A stretch of DNA of 64,000 nucleotides from Bacteroidales bacterium (GCA_016705005.1 JADIZB010000001.1:682001-746000); one strand, 5' to 3'; counted from the first letter of the stretch, positions 9,954 to 19,641 are shown. The notes: generated by a model from the sequence alone, not told the origin. Program-made: numbers and translations.

Positions 9954-10508
9954 ATGAAGGCATTATCAGGAATATCAATCGTGCTATTGGTGATTATTTC
10001 TTATGCTTGCAGCAAGGAAGATACAAATAGGGTATCAATCCCTGTGGATAAAAAGTTTGATCTGAATGGCGACCTGGTTGCTGATGTATCGATTACCTAC
10101 AAATTGTATTCCGGGAATATAAATGGTTCAAAATATGAAATAATTAAGGGCCAACTTACTTTCGAAAACCCGGAAAATGAATTAATGGAATATGATTCCG
10201 TTGGATTTCTTCTTCATAACAACGATACTATTTTTATGAACCCGGATTCAACTCAGCATAAATGGAGGAAGGGAGGTTTAGTATTGGTAACCAGATTTCA
10301 TTATTCTGATTCCGATTGGCCTGAGTATTGGAGTATTCGCGATGAAAGTATAGAAAATACTTTTTATCTGGGATTCAGAATGCAAATGAATCCTGAATCG
10401 AAAATAATTGGTTGGATGAAACTCGGAATCAGTAATATAACCGGAGACATTATAATCACAGAAGATGAGTACTCTGTTGAAGAGTATATGGTAGTTGTTT
10501 CAGAATAA
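9954..10508 (+). CDS. Hypothetical lipoprotein
   Basis: 184 residues with a lipoprotein signal peptide: a hydrophobic stretch at 6-17 ends in SYAC, with Cys19 as the probable lipidated residue, followed by SKEDTNR. An early DLNGDLVADVSI resembles a calcium-binding Asp-rich loop. The rest is predicted beta-rich with many aromatic residues and ends in GWMKLGISNITGDIIITEDE. A GW-(M/I)-(K/R)-L segment near the C-terminus is common in Bacteroidota surface lipoproteins of unknown function. I do not recognise a specific family. It stands alone between dxs (divergent) and a 409-base gap before trkA, and its composition is more AT-rich than its neighbours, so recent acquisition is possible. Confidence 0.7.
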   Translation: MKALSGISIVLLVIISYACSKEDTNRVSIPVDKKFDLNGDLVADVSITYKLYSGNINGSKYEIIKGQLTFENPENELMEYDSVGFLLHNNDTIFMNPDSTQHKWRKGGLVLVTRFHYSDSDWPEYWSIRDESIENTFYLGFRMQMNPESKIIGWMKLGISNITGDIIITEDEYSVEEYMVVVSE

Positions 10509-10917
10509 TCATTAGTTTATGCCATTAAAGTTAACTTGGCTTGAAAGTATTTCCTGATTTTTTGGAACAAAAGGATCAAGTTCGCACGATGCATTCAGGA
10601 ATTCGGAGACACAACCTGGCTCTGGCACAGGCACTTAGTGTGTGGGCCTAACCTTTAATTCAATACATTAAGCAGGTACAATACCAGATATGATTTTCCT
10701 GCTGCTCCAGCCACCTGGCAATTTCATAAACTAAAGGATGTATTTATATTCAGGATACAACCAGAGGTGTACGCTACAAGCCTGAACCAGCAGCAATTAC
10801 ATTCTGCAAAAGGCAGTCTGCTGAATTATATTACACTTTCATAAGCCGTTAACATTTTTTCACATCAGGCATTGAAATGTATTACATTTGCGGGCTGTAA
10901 TCCAATCAGGATAAAAA
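10509..10917. other. Intergenic region upstream of trkA
   Basis: 409 bases with no intact gene. Short open stretches on both strands show no recognisable motif. The only signal I can support is a promoter box near the right end (10883-10891). The length suggests decayed coding sequence, but I could not identify what it was. Confidence 0.35.
10883..10891 (+). promoter_or_regulatory. Candidate -7 promoter box for trkA
   Basis: TACATTTGC matches TAnnTTTG. A T-rich run (10855-10860) lies 22 bases upstream in place of a clear TTTG. The leader to the ATG at 10918 would be roughly 24 bases. Confidence 0.45.
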
Positions 10918-12258
10918 ATGAATATAATTATAGCCGGGGATGGTGAAGTGGGATTTCACCTGGCCAAGATGCTATCCGGTGAAAACCACAATATTACCAT
11001 TGTTGATCCTCATCAGGAACTGCTGAAACTGATCGAATCGCATTCCGACCTGATGACCATTACCGGAGATTCAACTTCCATCAGCGTGCTTGAACAGGCC
11101 AACATCCGGCGTGCGGATCTTCTGATTTCGGTAGTACATGACGAGAAGATCAATATAACCACCTGTGTTTTAGGTAAGAAGCTGGGCGCAAAGCGTACGA
11201 TTGCCCGAATCAACAATACTGAATACCTCACGGTTGAAAACCGTGAAATCATGCGTACCCTGGGGATTGATGCCATGGTTTGCCCTGAGCGTATAGCGTC
11301 GAAAGAAATCGTCAGGTTATTGAGTCAGACGGCCGCTACTGAAATTTTTGATTTTTCAGAAGGCCGGTTATCGCTTTTCCTGATAAAACTGGATGAACAT
11401 GCTCTGGTTCTGAACAAATCACTCACCCAGATAGCCAAAGAGAATCCAAGACTTGACTTCAGGGCCATTGCCATTCACCGCAACAATAAAACCATCATAC
11501 CCAAAGGCGATGATGCTTTCAAACTGGGAGATCTCGCCTATGTGATTACCAAGCCCGATGGAATTGATGACCTGTTGAGGCTTGGGGGAAAACAAAAGCA
11601 GGAAATCCGGAATGTGATGATTGTTGGCGGAGGCCGCATAGGACGAAAGACAGCCCGGCGACTTGAACGGGATATGAATGTGAAGCTGATCGAAATAAAC
11701 AAGGAGAGATGCCTTAACCTGATCGACCAACTGGAGCACACCCTGATCATCAACGCCGATGCACGCGACATCGAACTGCTTGAGGATGAGGGCATCCGTA
11801 ATATGGACGCCTTTATTTCGGTAACAAACGACTACGAAACCAACATCCTGACCTGTTTGCTAGCCCAGCGTTACGGGGTAAAGAAAGTAATCCCACTGGT
11901 CGAAAACATCGATTACATCGGCATTTCGCAAAGCATCGGCATCGAAACCATCATCAATAAGAAACTGATAACTGCTTCTTACATTGTCCGGTTCACCATG
12001 GATGCTGAGGTAACCTCTATCAAATGCCTGAGCGGGATCGATGCTGAAGTACTTGAATTTGTGGTAAAGCCCAATGCCTATGTTACACGGAAGCCGATAA
12101 AAAGCATCGATATCCCCAAAGGAAGTATCATCGGGGGTATCGTACGCGGATTGCAAAGCTATATAGCCATCGGCGATTTCCAGATTCAGGAAGGCGATAA
12201 GGTGGTGATTTTTGCATTACCCGAAGCCATCAATAAAGTGCAGGCTTTGTTCAACTAA
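10918..12258 (+). CDS. trkA: Trk potassium uptake system regulatory protein TrkA
   Basis: 446 residues with two tandem RCK units, each a Rossmann NAD-binding half followed by a TrkA-C half. The glycine motifs are IIAGDGEVGFHLAKML near residue 3 and MIVGGGRIGRKTARRLE near residue 234. TrkA is a cytoplasmic, nucleotide-binding subunit that gates the TrkH potassium channel. The two genes downstream encode TrkH-type channels, so the three probably form one operon. The first trkH start lies 40 bases after this stop codon. Length and domain order are normal for the full-size, double-RCK form of TrkA. Confidence 0.95.
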   Translation: MNIIIAGDGEVGFHLAKMLSGENHNITIVDPHQELLKLIESHSDLMTITGDSTSISVLEQANIRRADLLISVVHDEKINITTCVLGKKLGAKRTIARINNTEYLTVENREIMRTLGIDAMVCPERIASKEIVRLLSQTAATEIFDFSEGRLSLFLIKLDEHALVLNKSLTQIAKENPRLDFRAIAIHRNNKTIIPKGDDAFKLGDLAYVITKPDGIDDLLRLGGKQKQEIRNVMIVGGGRIGRKTARRLERDMNVKLIEINKERCLNLIDQLEHTLIINADARDIELLEDEGIRNMDAFISVTNDYETNILTCLLAQRYGVKKVIPLVENIDYIGISQSIGIETIINKKLITASYIVRFTMDAEVTSIKCLSGIDAEVLEFVVKPNAYVTRKPIKSIDIPKGSIIGGIVRGLQSYIAIGDFQIQEGDKVVIFALPEAINKVQALFN

Positions 12259-12298
12259 TTTTCTGTTTTCAAAAAGGCGACATTATTCCGCAAAGCAA

Positions 12299-13798
12299 AT
12301 GGCCGGTCCAAACAGGGTGAACCTGAGTGTAATACTGAAAGTCACTGGCATGCTTCTGGTGATTGAAGGCTTTCTGATGCTCGGCTGCCTGGGATTCTCT
12401 GCATGGTATGACCCCTATTCCATGACAGATTATGGATTGTTTAATCCCAAACATGATTTTCTTCCATTATTTGTTTCCGGAATAATTACTTCGGCAATCG
12501 GCCTTTTTCTATGGGTTTCGAATCGTCAGCCCTTTCGCAATGCCATTGGAAAAAGAGAGGGATATCTTATTTTTACCATTTCCTGGCTCTCTATTTCTTT
12601 TTTCGGTGCGTTTCCGTACCTTCTGAGTGGTGTAACTGAAAGCCTGACCGATGCCTTTTTCGAATCCATGTCGGGCTTCACCACCACCGGGGCAACCATA
12701 TTCTCCAATGTTGAAGCCATCCCGAATGGTTTGCTTTTCTGGAGAGCAACAACCCAATGGCTCGGAGGGCTGGCCATAATTGTCCTGCCTATTACCGTCC
12801 TGCCATTTCTAGGTATTGGGGGAATGCAGTTGTTTATTTCTGAAGCGCCGGGTTTTTCGCCTGAAAAACTTCATCCCCGGGTTACCGGAACCATCAGAAG
12901 GTTATGGTTTGTTTACCTTGCCATAACACTTATTCTCACATTGATGCTTGTCTCCGGTGACATGACATTTTTTGATGCATTGTGCCATTCATTCAGCACA
13001 GTATCAACCGGCGGATTTTCAACCAGAAATGATTCAATTTCAGGATTTTCAACTTACACCAGGTATGTAATTGCCTTCTTCATGCTCATTTCAGGAATTG
13101 GTTCTTCAGTTCTTTATTTCATCTTTACCGGACAATGGCGGAAAGCATTCGCCAATGAAGAAGTCCGGTATTATCTTTTCCTTGTATTGATTTGTATCAT
13201 TGTATGTACAGCTGCCCTTTCATTCCTTGTGCATGACACCTTTTGGCCGGCAATTGGAGAATCTGTTTTTCAGGTGATTTCGATCATTTCAACCACTGGA
13301 TTTATAACGGCCGATTATCAGCAATGGCCATCTTTCCTGTGGGCATTTATCTTTCTGCTCATGTTTACAGGGGCCTGCGCCGGTTCAACCGGAGGGGGTA
13401 TTAAGATGGTCAGGATATTGTTGTTGTTGAAAAACAGTACCCATGAACTCAAAAGGCTGGTGCATCCACAGGCGATAATTCCGGTAAGGCTGAATGGAAA
13501 ATATGTGGGAGAAGATACCATATTTAACATACTAGCCTTCTTTCTGATCTACATTATTGTTTTTGCAGGCGGATCCTTTGTTATGTCGCTGATGGGGCTT
13601 GAATTCTACACCGCCATTGGCACGACCGCGGCCTGTATCGGAAATATAGGCCCGGGATTTGGTTCTGTCGGTCCTTTGCATTCTTACGCTAACATCCCTG
13701 ATGGAGCAAAGTGGACCCTGTCATTCCTGATGCTTATCGGACGACTTGAATTTCTGACTGTATTTATTCTATTTTCTCGTACTTTCTGGAAAAAATAA
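12299..13798 (+). CDS. trkH: TrkH family potassium channel, first copy
   Basis: 499 residues, strongly hydrophobic, with the four-fold TrkH pore design. Filter loops are visible in order: MSGFTTTGATIF, STVSTGGFSTRND, ISTTGFITADY and IGNIGPGFG. The gating loop between M3a and M3c is GACAGSTGGGIKMVRI. It imports potassium across the inner membrane under TrkA control. The start is placed at ATG 12299 (MAGPNRVNLSVILKVTGML); a longer frame from 12212 would overlap the end of trkA and add a soluble, non-conserved segment. It is followed 37 bases later by a second trkH, an unusual tandem. Confidence 0.93.
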   Translation: MAGPNRVNLSVILKVTGMLLVIEGFLMLGCLGFSAWYDPYSMTDYGLFNPKHDFLPLFVSGIITSAIGLFLWVSNRQPFRNAIGKREGYLIFTISWLSISFFGAFPYLLSGVTESLTDAFFESMSGFTTTGATIFSNVEAIPNGLLFWRATTQWLGGLAIIVLPITVLPFLGIGGMQLFISEAPGFSPEKLHPRVTGTIRRLWFVYLAITLILTLMLVSGDMTFFDALCHSFSTVSTGGFSTRNDSISGFSTYTRYVIAFFMLISGIGSSVLYFIFTGQWRKAFANEEVRYYLFLVLICIIVCTAALSFLVHDTFWPAIGESVFQVISIISTTGFITADYQQWPSFLWAFIFLLMFTGACAGSTGGGIKMVRILLLLKNSTHELKRLVHPQAIIPVRLNGKYVGEDTIFNILAFFLIYIIVFAGGSFVMSLMGLEFYTAIGTTAACIGNIGPGFGSVGPLHSYANIPDGAKWTLSFLMLIGRLEFLTVFILFSRTFWKK

Positions 13799-13835
13799 CC
13801 ATACCTCTTAACAAAACCCTTCAGATAACCTGAAT

Positions 13836-15290
13836 ATGTATCCCTTCCGCATAAAAGCACTCGTAAAAATAATAGGTCTGATGCTTGTATTTGAAGGCCT
13901 TTTTATGCTTACCTGTGTGCCTTTTTCTATTTATTACGGCGGGACTGATCTGATTCCTATCCTGATTTCCGCTGGTATCACCTTTGGTACCGGAGGATTA
14001 ATGTGGCTGGCACGACGAAAGTACGACGAAAATGAAATCGGAAAAAGAGAAGGATACCTCATAGTAAGTCTGACCTGGATCATTATTTCCTTTTTCGGTG
14101 CATTGCCTTTTTATATAAGTGGAGTCATACCTTCGTTTACCGATGCCTATTTCGAAACCATGTCAGGATTTTCCACTACGGGTGCTTCCATTCTTCGCGA
14201 CATAGAGATTATCCCGAAAGGCTTATTGTTCTGGCGTAGCATGACCCACTGGATAGGAGGAATGGGAATCATTGTACTTTCCATCGCCATTCTGCCATTT
14301 CTCGGTTTCGGGGGCATGTCACTTTTCTGGGCTGAAGTGCCCGGTCCGGAAAAAGAAAAACTACATCCAAGGATTGCAGTAACAGCGCAGCGCTTATGGG
14401 GTATTTATGCCATGCTTACCCTTGTCATGGTGATGATGCTGATGTTGGGTGGCATGAATCTCTTCGAATCTCTTTGTCATGCCTTCGGCGCATTGTCATC
14501 AGGCGGGTTTTCACCCAAAAATACCAGCCTGGCCGGATACTCACCCTATATTCAGTATGTTGCTATTCTTTTCATGTTTCTAGCCGGAACTAACTTTACT
14601 CTCCATTATTTAATGTTGCGCGGCAGGTTTAAAAAAGCGATCAGCGGTATTGAATTCCGCACTTACCTGCTGGTTTTAATTCTTCCTTCAATCTTAATCG
14701 CTTTAGCTTTGATTTTTGAAAAGAGCTATGGAGTGGAACAAGCCTGGCGGGGTGCCCTTTTCAATGTCGTGAGTATTGTAACCTGCACCGGCTTTGCCAA
14801 TGAAGACTATATGCTTTGGCCAAACTATGCCTGGTTTTTGATCTTCCTGTTGATGTTTGCAGGAGGAATGGCCGGATCAACATCGGGAGGTATCAAGATT
14901 GTGCGACATGTGTTGCTTTTCAAAAATGTGTCGATGATCTTAAAGAAACTCAGGCATAAATCGGCTGTGATACCCATCCGCCTTGATAACAGACCTGTCA
15001 GTCCGCTGATCATTCATAATGTACTTGCCATTTTCTTTCTTTATATGATCACTTTTGGCATCGGGTCTTTCCTGCTCACAGTCACCGGGCTGGATGTTAT
15101 TTCCTCGATGGGATCAGTTGTGACCTGTATGGGAGGTATCGGACCCGGGCTGGCCACTACCGGGCCAGTTGCCAACTATGCCCATTTACACGATTTCGGC
15201 AAATGGGTACTCTCCTTTATGATGCTGCTCGGTCGTCTTGAGCTGTTTACCCTTTTCATCATTTTCCACCCGGCATTCTGGAGAAGGTAG
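13836..15290 (+). CDS. trkH: TrkH family potassium channel, second copy
   Basis: 484 residues, clearly paralogous to the gene before it, sharing the opening pattern (KIIGLMLVFEGLFMLTC versus KVTGMLLVIEGFLMLGC). Pore loops are MSGFSTTGASIL, GALSSGGFSPKNT, VTCTGFANEDY and MGGIGPGLA; the gating loop is GSTSGGIKIVRH. Several filter residues differ from the first copy (STGG versus SSGG, STTGF versus TCTGF), so the two channels may differ in ion affinity or in K/Na preference. That is inference. It is the last gene of the probable trkA-trkH-trkH operon. No hairpin terminator is visible after it. Confidence 0.92.
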   Translation: MYPFRIKALVKIIGLMLVFEGLFMLTCVPFSIYYGGTDLIPILISAGITFGTGGLMWLARRKYDENEIGKREGYLIVSLTWIIISFFGALPFYISGVIPSFTDAYFETMSGFSTTGASILRDIEIIPKGLLFWRSMTHWIGGMGIIVLSIAILPFLGFGGMSLFWAEVPGPEKEKLHPRIAVTAQRLWGIYAMLTLVMVMMLMLGGMNLFESLCHAFGALSSGGFSPKNTSLAGYSPYIQYVAILFMFLAGTNFTLHYLMLRGRFKKAISGIEFRTYLLVLILPSILIALALIFEKSYGVEQAWRGALFNVVSIVTCTGFANEDYMLWPNYAWFLIFLLMFAGGMAGSTSGGIKIVRHVLLFKNVSMILKKLRHKSAVIPIRLDNRPVSPLIIHNVLAIFFLYMITFGIGSFLLTVTGLDVISSMGSVVTCMGGIGPGLATTGPVANYAHLHDFGKWVLSFMMLLGRLELFTLFIIFHPAFWRR

Positions 15291-15435
15291 GCAAGCAGTT
15301 AAAAAGTCTAAAATTTACATTTCAAAACAGTAACACTTCATTTCGAAGATGGTAAACTGGCATGGAATCCGGAATACCTGAATATGGAGGTGTTGTAGTT
15401 TTGGTGGTTCCAGGATCCATGATTGTGATTTATTC

Positions 15436-15444
15436 TACCTTTGC
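15436..15444 (+). promoter_or_regulatory. Candidate -7 promoter box directly before the MATE gene
   Basis: TACCTTTGC fits TAnnTTTG but lies only 8 bases before the ATG at 15453, so the transcript would be almost leaderless if this box is used. No TTTG at the expected distance upstream. Confidence 0.35.
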
Positions 15445-15452
15445 CATGAATT

Positions 15453-16790
15453 ATGACCAGTAAAACAGTACCTACATACCGCCGTATCTGGGAAATTTCC
15501 CTCCCGATAATTTTCAGTCTGGTGGCCCAGAATGTTGTGAATGTTACAGACACCGCTTTCCTGGGCCGTGTTGGAGAAACAGAACTCGGAGCTTCTGCCA
15601 TCGGAGGATTGTTTTATATTTCTCTCTTTATGCTGGGATTTGGATTTGGCATAGGAGGTCAGATCCTGATTGCACGTAGGAATGGTGAGCGAAATTATTC
15701 CGAAATTGGTAAAATAACCGACAACAGCCTCTACTTCCTGATGGGGATGGGCCTGGTGCTATTTCTGATTATTAAGTTTCTATCACCTGCCATGCTCAGG
15801 CCAATGATTTCTTCTGATGCTGTATATGAGGCCAGTACCATATTTTTACAGTATCGTATCTATGGAATCTTTTTTGCTTTTGGCAATGTACTCCTCAGGG
15901 CATTTTATATTGGCACCACCAGCACCCGGGTCCTGACTTACAATGCACTGATAATGGCCGGCACCAATGTAATCCTTGATTATGTCCTTATTTTCGGACA
16001 TTTTGGTTTACCGGCCATGGGTATCAAAGGGGCTGCCATCGCATCTTCCATCTCTGAAGCTGTTTCAGCCATCTACTTCTTCAGTTACACCTTTAAAATG
16101 GTGGATCTGAAAAAATATCATTTGTTTCAATTCAGAAAATTTGAATGGGCTATTGTTCGTAAAACACTTGATATTTCAATCTTTGTGATGATGCAATATT
16201 TTATTTCGCTGTCGGCCTGGTTCATCTTCTTTATGATTATCGAAAAAATGGGCGAACGCTCCCTTGCCATTTCAAACATTATCCGGAGTGCATATATTGT
16301 ACTGATGATCCCGATTTTTGCATTTGGATCTACCACCAATTCTCTGGTCAGCAATGTTATCGGTCAGGGAAGACCCGACCAGGTGATTCCTGTGATTAAG
16401 AAAGTTGCTCTGCTCAATTTTATACTTATCGGTGGTGTGGTGGTAATCTCTGCACTAATTCCCAACCTGTTGATTTCTGTATATACCTCTGATCCGGAAC
16501 TCGTCAGCCAGACAGTCCCGTCATTTTATGTAATCATGTCAGCATTGCTTCTGTTTTCCTTCTCGAGCATTCTTTTCAACGGGGTTTCAGGAACAGCCAA
16601 CACTGCCACAGCACTCACCATAGAGGTAATCACCATCGGGGTTTACCTGGTCGTTGCCTGGTTCCTGGCTGTTTACCTTAAACTGAGCATTGAGCTGGTG
16701 TGGACCAGCGAGTATATATATTTCCTGATGCTTGGCCTGCTGTCGTATTTCTACCTCAGATCGGGCAAATGGAGAAAAAAACAGGTTTGA
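15453..16790 (+). CDS. MATE family multidrug/metabolite exporter
   Basis: 445 residues, about 12 hydrophobic helices in two homologous halves, as in MATE antiporters. Typical N-terminal features are WEISLPIIFSLVAQNVVNVTD and DTAFLGRVGETELGASAIGG, where the DTxxxG pattern is characteristic of the family. MATE proteins expel cationic drugs or metabolites in exchange for sodium or protons across the inner membrane. The natural substrate cannot be deduced from the neighbours, which are potassium channels upstream and cell-envelope glycosyltransferases downstream. No regulator is adjacent. The start MTSKTVPTYRRIWEIS is the only suitable one. Confidence 0.93.
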   Translation: MTSKTVPTYRRIWEISLPIIFSLVAQNVVNVTDTAFLGRVGETELGASAIGGLFYISLFMLGFGFGIGGQILIARRNGERNYSEIGKITDNSLYFLMGMGLVLFLIIKFLSPAMLRPMISSDAVYEASTIFLQYRIYGIFFAFGNVLLRAFYIGTTSTRVLTYNALIMAGTNVILDYVLIFGHFGLPAMGIKGAAIASSISEAVSAIYFFSYTFKMVDLKKYHLFQFRKFEWAIVRKTLDISIFVMMQYFISLSAWFIFFMIIEKMGERSLAISNIIRSAYIVLMIPIFAFGSTTNSLVSNVIGQGRPDQVIPVIKKVALLNFILIGGVVVISALIPNLLISVYTSDPELVSQTVPSFYVIMSALLLFSFSSILFNGVSGTANTATALTIEVITIGVYLVVAWFLAVYLKLSIELVWTSEYIYFLMLGLLSYFYLRSGKWRKKQV

Positions 16791-16870
16791 TTTTGTTGCC
16801 TGAAAATAAATCCTGTGAACCGGCATCTTAAAAAAGGCCCGATCTTAACTGCTTATCATACACCTCTGAT

Positions 16871-16879
16871 TATCTTTGC
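16871..16879 (+). promoter_or_regulatory. -7 promoter box for the glycosyltransferase operon
   Basis: TATCTTTGC is a good TAnnTTTG match, 17 bases before the ATG at 16897. It overlaps an alternative TTG start at 16876, which argues for the downstream ATG. A weak -33 (TTAACT, 16845-16850) sits 20 bases upstream. Confidence 0.5.
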
Positions 16880-16896
16880 AGATTACACCTTTTGAC

Positions 16897-17670
16897 ATGA
16901 CAAATCTATCGGTTGTTATTATCACGCTCAACGAAGAACGGAATATCGGCCGTTGCCTTCAGTCTGTTGCAGGAATAGCAGATGATGTTGTGGTCGTCGA
17001 TAGTGGATCTACCGATCGCACTGCTGAAATTTGTCTCAAACATGGTGTGAGATTTATTACCCACCAATGGCTGGGCTTTGCAGACACTAAAAACTTCGCC
17101 AATTCAGAGGCAAAATACCCCCTGATTCTTTCGCTTGATGCTGATGAAGCCCTGTCGGAGCAGTTGATTGCATCCATTAAAGCAGTGAAAGAAACGGAAG
17201 TATCTTCAGCTTTTAGCATGAACAGAATGACAAACTACTGTGGTCAGTGGATCAGACATTGCGGATGGTATCCTGATCGCAAGATCAGGTTATTTAACCG
17301 CGACAAAGCCCGCTGGACTGGATTATTCATTCACGAAACACTTTCCCTTGATTCAGGGGTCGCTGTGCAGCATCTTGAGGGAGATCTGCTGCATTATTCC
17401 TATTATTCGACTGCCGGGCATATCAGCCAGGCCAACCGATTTACTGACCTTACTGCGCAGGACGCATTCAGCAAAGGCGAAAATGGAACTCTTGTTAAGA
17501 TTCTTTTTAAACCTCCGGTTCGTTTCGTGAGGGATTATTTCTTCAGGCTAGGCTTTCTCGACGGCTATTATGGTTACATCATCTGCCGTATCTCTGCACA
17601 GGCGACGTTCTTCAAATACATCAAGCTCAGGCAGCTGAATTCAGATGTCCGCTTAAACCGAAAAAAATGA
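16897..17670 (+). CDS. Family 2 glycosyltransferase, LPS-core type
   Basis: 257 residues. The N-terminus has the GT-A start LSVVIITLNEERNIGRCL, then DDVVVVDSGSTDRTAEI and the metal-binding LSLDADEALS. This resembles the WaaE/KdtX-like family that adds a sugar to the lipopolysaccharide inner core from a nucleotide sugar at the cytoplasmic face of the membrane. The C-terminal part has conserved Trp and His motifs (QWIRHCGWYPDRKIRLFNR, FIHETL) typical of this subfamily. Its stop overlaps the start of the family 9 glycosyltransferase (ATGA), so the two are translationally coupled. The exact acceptor is unknown. Confidence 0.9.
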   Translation: MTNLSVVIITLNEERNIGRCLQSVAGIADDVVVVDSGSTDRTAEICLKHGVRFITHQWLGFADTKNFANSEAKYPLILSLDADEALSEQLIASIKAVKETEVSSAFSMNRMTNYCGQWIRHCGWYPDRKIRLFNRDKARWTGLFIHETLSLDSGVAVQHLEGDLLHYSYYSTAGHISQANRFTDLTAQDAFSKGENGTLVKILFKPPVRFVRDYFFRLGFLDGYYGYIICRISAQATFFKYIKLRQLNSDVRLNRKK

Positions 17671-18692
17671 CACCTCGCCATATCATCATCAGTCGTACCG
17701 ACAGCATAGGGGACGTAATCCTTACCTTTCCGTTGCTGGGTTTGCTAAAAAAGCAATTCCCTGATGTTAAAATAACTTTTCTTGGTCAGAACTATACCCG
17801 TCCGGTAATTGTGGCATGCAGTCATGTCGATTTCTTCCTTGACTGGAGCGAAATGCAGGGCCATTCCATGGAAACCAGGATTACCCTGCTCAGGAGTATG
17901 GAAGCCGATGTTATTCTGCATGTTTTCCCTCGGAAGGAAATCGCCCGGCTTGCCCACAAAGCCGGAATCCCTGTAAGGATGGGCACTACCGGCAGGATAT
18001 ACCACTGGCTGCACTGCAACCATCTGATTAAACTTTCACGGAAAAACTCCCCGCTACATGAGGCCTTTTTAAACATTCTGCTGGCAGAAAAACTGATTGG
18101 CAAACCGGAAATCTCAAACGATGATATTCCCGGGCTTTATGGATTTGATCAGATTGCGAAACTTCCTGAAGAATTCTCTGCATTGATTGACCCTGTGAGG
18201 TTTAACCTGATCCTGCATCCAAAATCCAAAGGCAGTGCACGTGAATGGGGAACCCATAATTTTGCCGCGCTTTCGGCCATGTTACCACGAAACATGTACA
18301 AGATATTTGTAACCGGTACCAAAGCCGAAGGAGACCTGTTGATTCAGGAAGGATTTTTTGATAAAGCCGGCGATTTTACCGACCTTACCGGGAAAATGAG
18401 CCTGGAGAAACTGATCTCATTCATAAAGGCAGCTGATGGGTTGATTGCCGCAAGTACCGGGCCGTTGCACATTGCTGCGGCACTGGGAAAAACAGCATTG
18501 GGCATCTATCCGCCAATCAGGCCGATGCATCCGGGCAGATGGGCTCCGATAGGAAAAAGAGCCTCATTCCTGGTAAGTGATAAAGAATGCAGCGATTGTG
18601 CTGAATCCGGTCCCTGCCGGTGTATGCTGGATATCAGTCCGAAACAGGTTCAACAAAAGCTTTTCTCAATGGTTAATTCTGACCTGACTTAA
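17667..18692 (+). CDS. Family 9 glycosyltransferase (heptosyltransferase-like)
   Basis: 341 residues with the GT9 layout: the N-terminal IISRTDSIGDVILTFPLLG is the conserved start of ADP-heptose:LPS transferases, and the C-terminal domain has LILHPKSKGSAREWG and ASTGPLHIAAALGKTALGIY, which bind the nucleotide sugar. The family transfers heptose or a related sugar to lipid A-core. The start codon overlaps the stop of the preceding family 2 glycosyltransferase by four bases, so both probably act in one core-oligosaccharide pathway. A Cys-rich C-terminal segment (ECSDCAESGPCRCML) is seen in many members of the family. Confidence 0.92.
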   Translation: MTPRHIIISRTDSIGDVILTFPLLGLLKKQFPDVKITFLGQNYTRPVIVACSHVDFFLDWSEMQGHSMETRITLLRSMEADVILHVFPRKEIARLAHKAGIPVRMGTTGRIYHWLHCNHLIKLSRKNSPLHEAFLNILLAEKLIGKPEISNDDIPGLYGFDQIAKLPEEFSALIDPVRFNLILHPKSKGSAREWGTHNFAALSAMLPRNMYKIFVTGTKAEGDLLIQEGFFDKAGDFTDLTGKMSLEKLISFIKAADGLIAASTGPLHIAAALGKTALGIYPPIRPMHPGRWAPIGKRASFLVSDKECSDCAESGPCRCMLDISPKQVQQKLFSMVNSDLT

Positions 18693-18701
18693 CTTTAACC
18701 T

Positions 18702-19634
18702 ATGGATTTAAGCGGAGAATGGTTTGTTATCGTAAATCCCAACGCCGGCCGGCGAAAGGGAGAGAAAGACTGGCTTGAAATAGCTTCCCTGCTCAACGAA
18801 GCAGGTATCCGGTTTACCAATGTATTTACCGAACACCCGAACCATGCGGTTAAACTAGCCAGGAAGTACATTGAAACGGGTTACCGGCAGATCATTGTGG
18901 TCGGAGGTGACGGAACCCTGAACGAGGTGGTAAACGGGGTTTATACCCAGAAAAAATACCCTCCCCGGGAGATCACCCTCGCGATGATTCCAGTCGGAAC
19001 AGGCAACGATTGGGGCCGTTCCTTTGACATTCCCTCCGGTTATCGCGAAGCCATTCAGGTCATCAGCCGTCATTCAACCCGGTTACAGGACATCGGCAGG
19101 GTCAGCTATATGCACAATGACCTGCCGAAACAACGCCATTTTATCAATATGGCCGGGCTGGGTTTCGATGCCATGGTGGCCAAAAGAACGAACAAAGTCA
19201 AGGAAAGCGGTAAGAGCGGGCCATTTTCCTACCTAATCAGCCTTTTCACCAGTCTGATTTCATACAAACCCATCATCTGTCAGGTTAAAGTTGACGGGCA
19301 CGAAATTGATGCCGATGTTTTCAGCATGAGCGTAGCCATATGCCGGTTTAATGGCGGAGGTATGATGCAGGCCCCCGATGCCATTCCCGACGATGGCCTC
19401 TTTGATGTAACGATCATTACAAGGGTGAGCCGTTTTGTGGTCATCAGGAGTGTTAAAAAACTCTATGATGGTTCATTTCTCAGCATGCCGCAGGTAAAAA
19501 CCTTCAGGGGTGCCAGGGTGGAAATTGAATCAAATCCGAACCTCTACCTTGAAACCGACGGTGAATCACTGGGCCACACACCCATGCAGTTTGAAGTCAT
19601 CCCCATGGGTATCAGCGTTGTCACCGGTACTTAA
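18702..19634 (+). CDS. YegS/BmrU-type diacylglycerol or lipid kinase
   Basis: 310 residues. Family motifs are clear: FVIVNPNAGRRKG near the N-terminus, IIVVGGDGTLNEVVNGVY (the GGDGT ATP-binding loop) and MIPVGTGNDWGRSF. These soluble or membrane-peripheral kinases phosphorylate diacylglycerol or related lipids with ATP and recycle lipids released during envelope synthesis. The gene starts 9 bases after the family 9 glycosyltransferase stop and looks like the third gene of that operon. The precise substrate (diacylglycerol, phosphatidylglycerol or a sphingoid base) is not evident. Confidence 0.9.
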   Translation: MDLSGEWFVIVNPNAGRRKGEKDWLEIASLLNEAGIRFTNVFTEHPNHAVKLARKYIETGYRQIIVVGGDGTLNEVVNGVYTQKKYPPREITLAMIPVGTGNDWGRSFDIPSGYREAIQVISRHSTRLQDIGRVSYMHNDLPKQRHFINMAGLGFDAMVAKRTNKVKESGKSGPFSYLISLFTSLISYKPIICQVKVDGHEIDADVFSMSVAICRFNGGGMMQAPDAIPDDGLFDVTIITRVSRFVVIRSVKKLYDGSFLSMPQVKTFRGARVEIESNPNLYLETDGESLGHTPMQFEVIPMGISVVTGT

Positions 19635-19641
19635 CCTATTC

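Noticed and set aside
10509..10917. Decayed gene upstream of trkA
   Set aside because: Short open pieces in several frames, but none could be matched to a family by eye.
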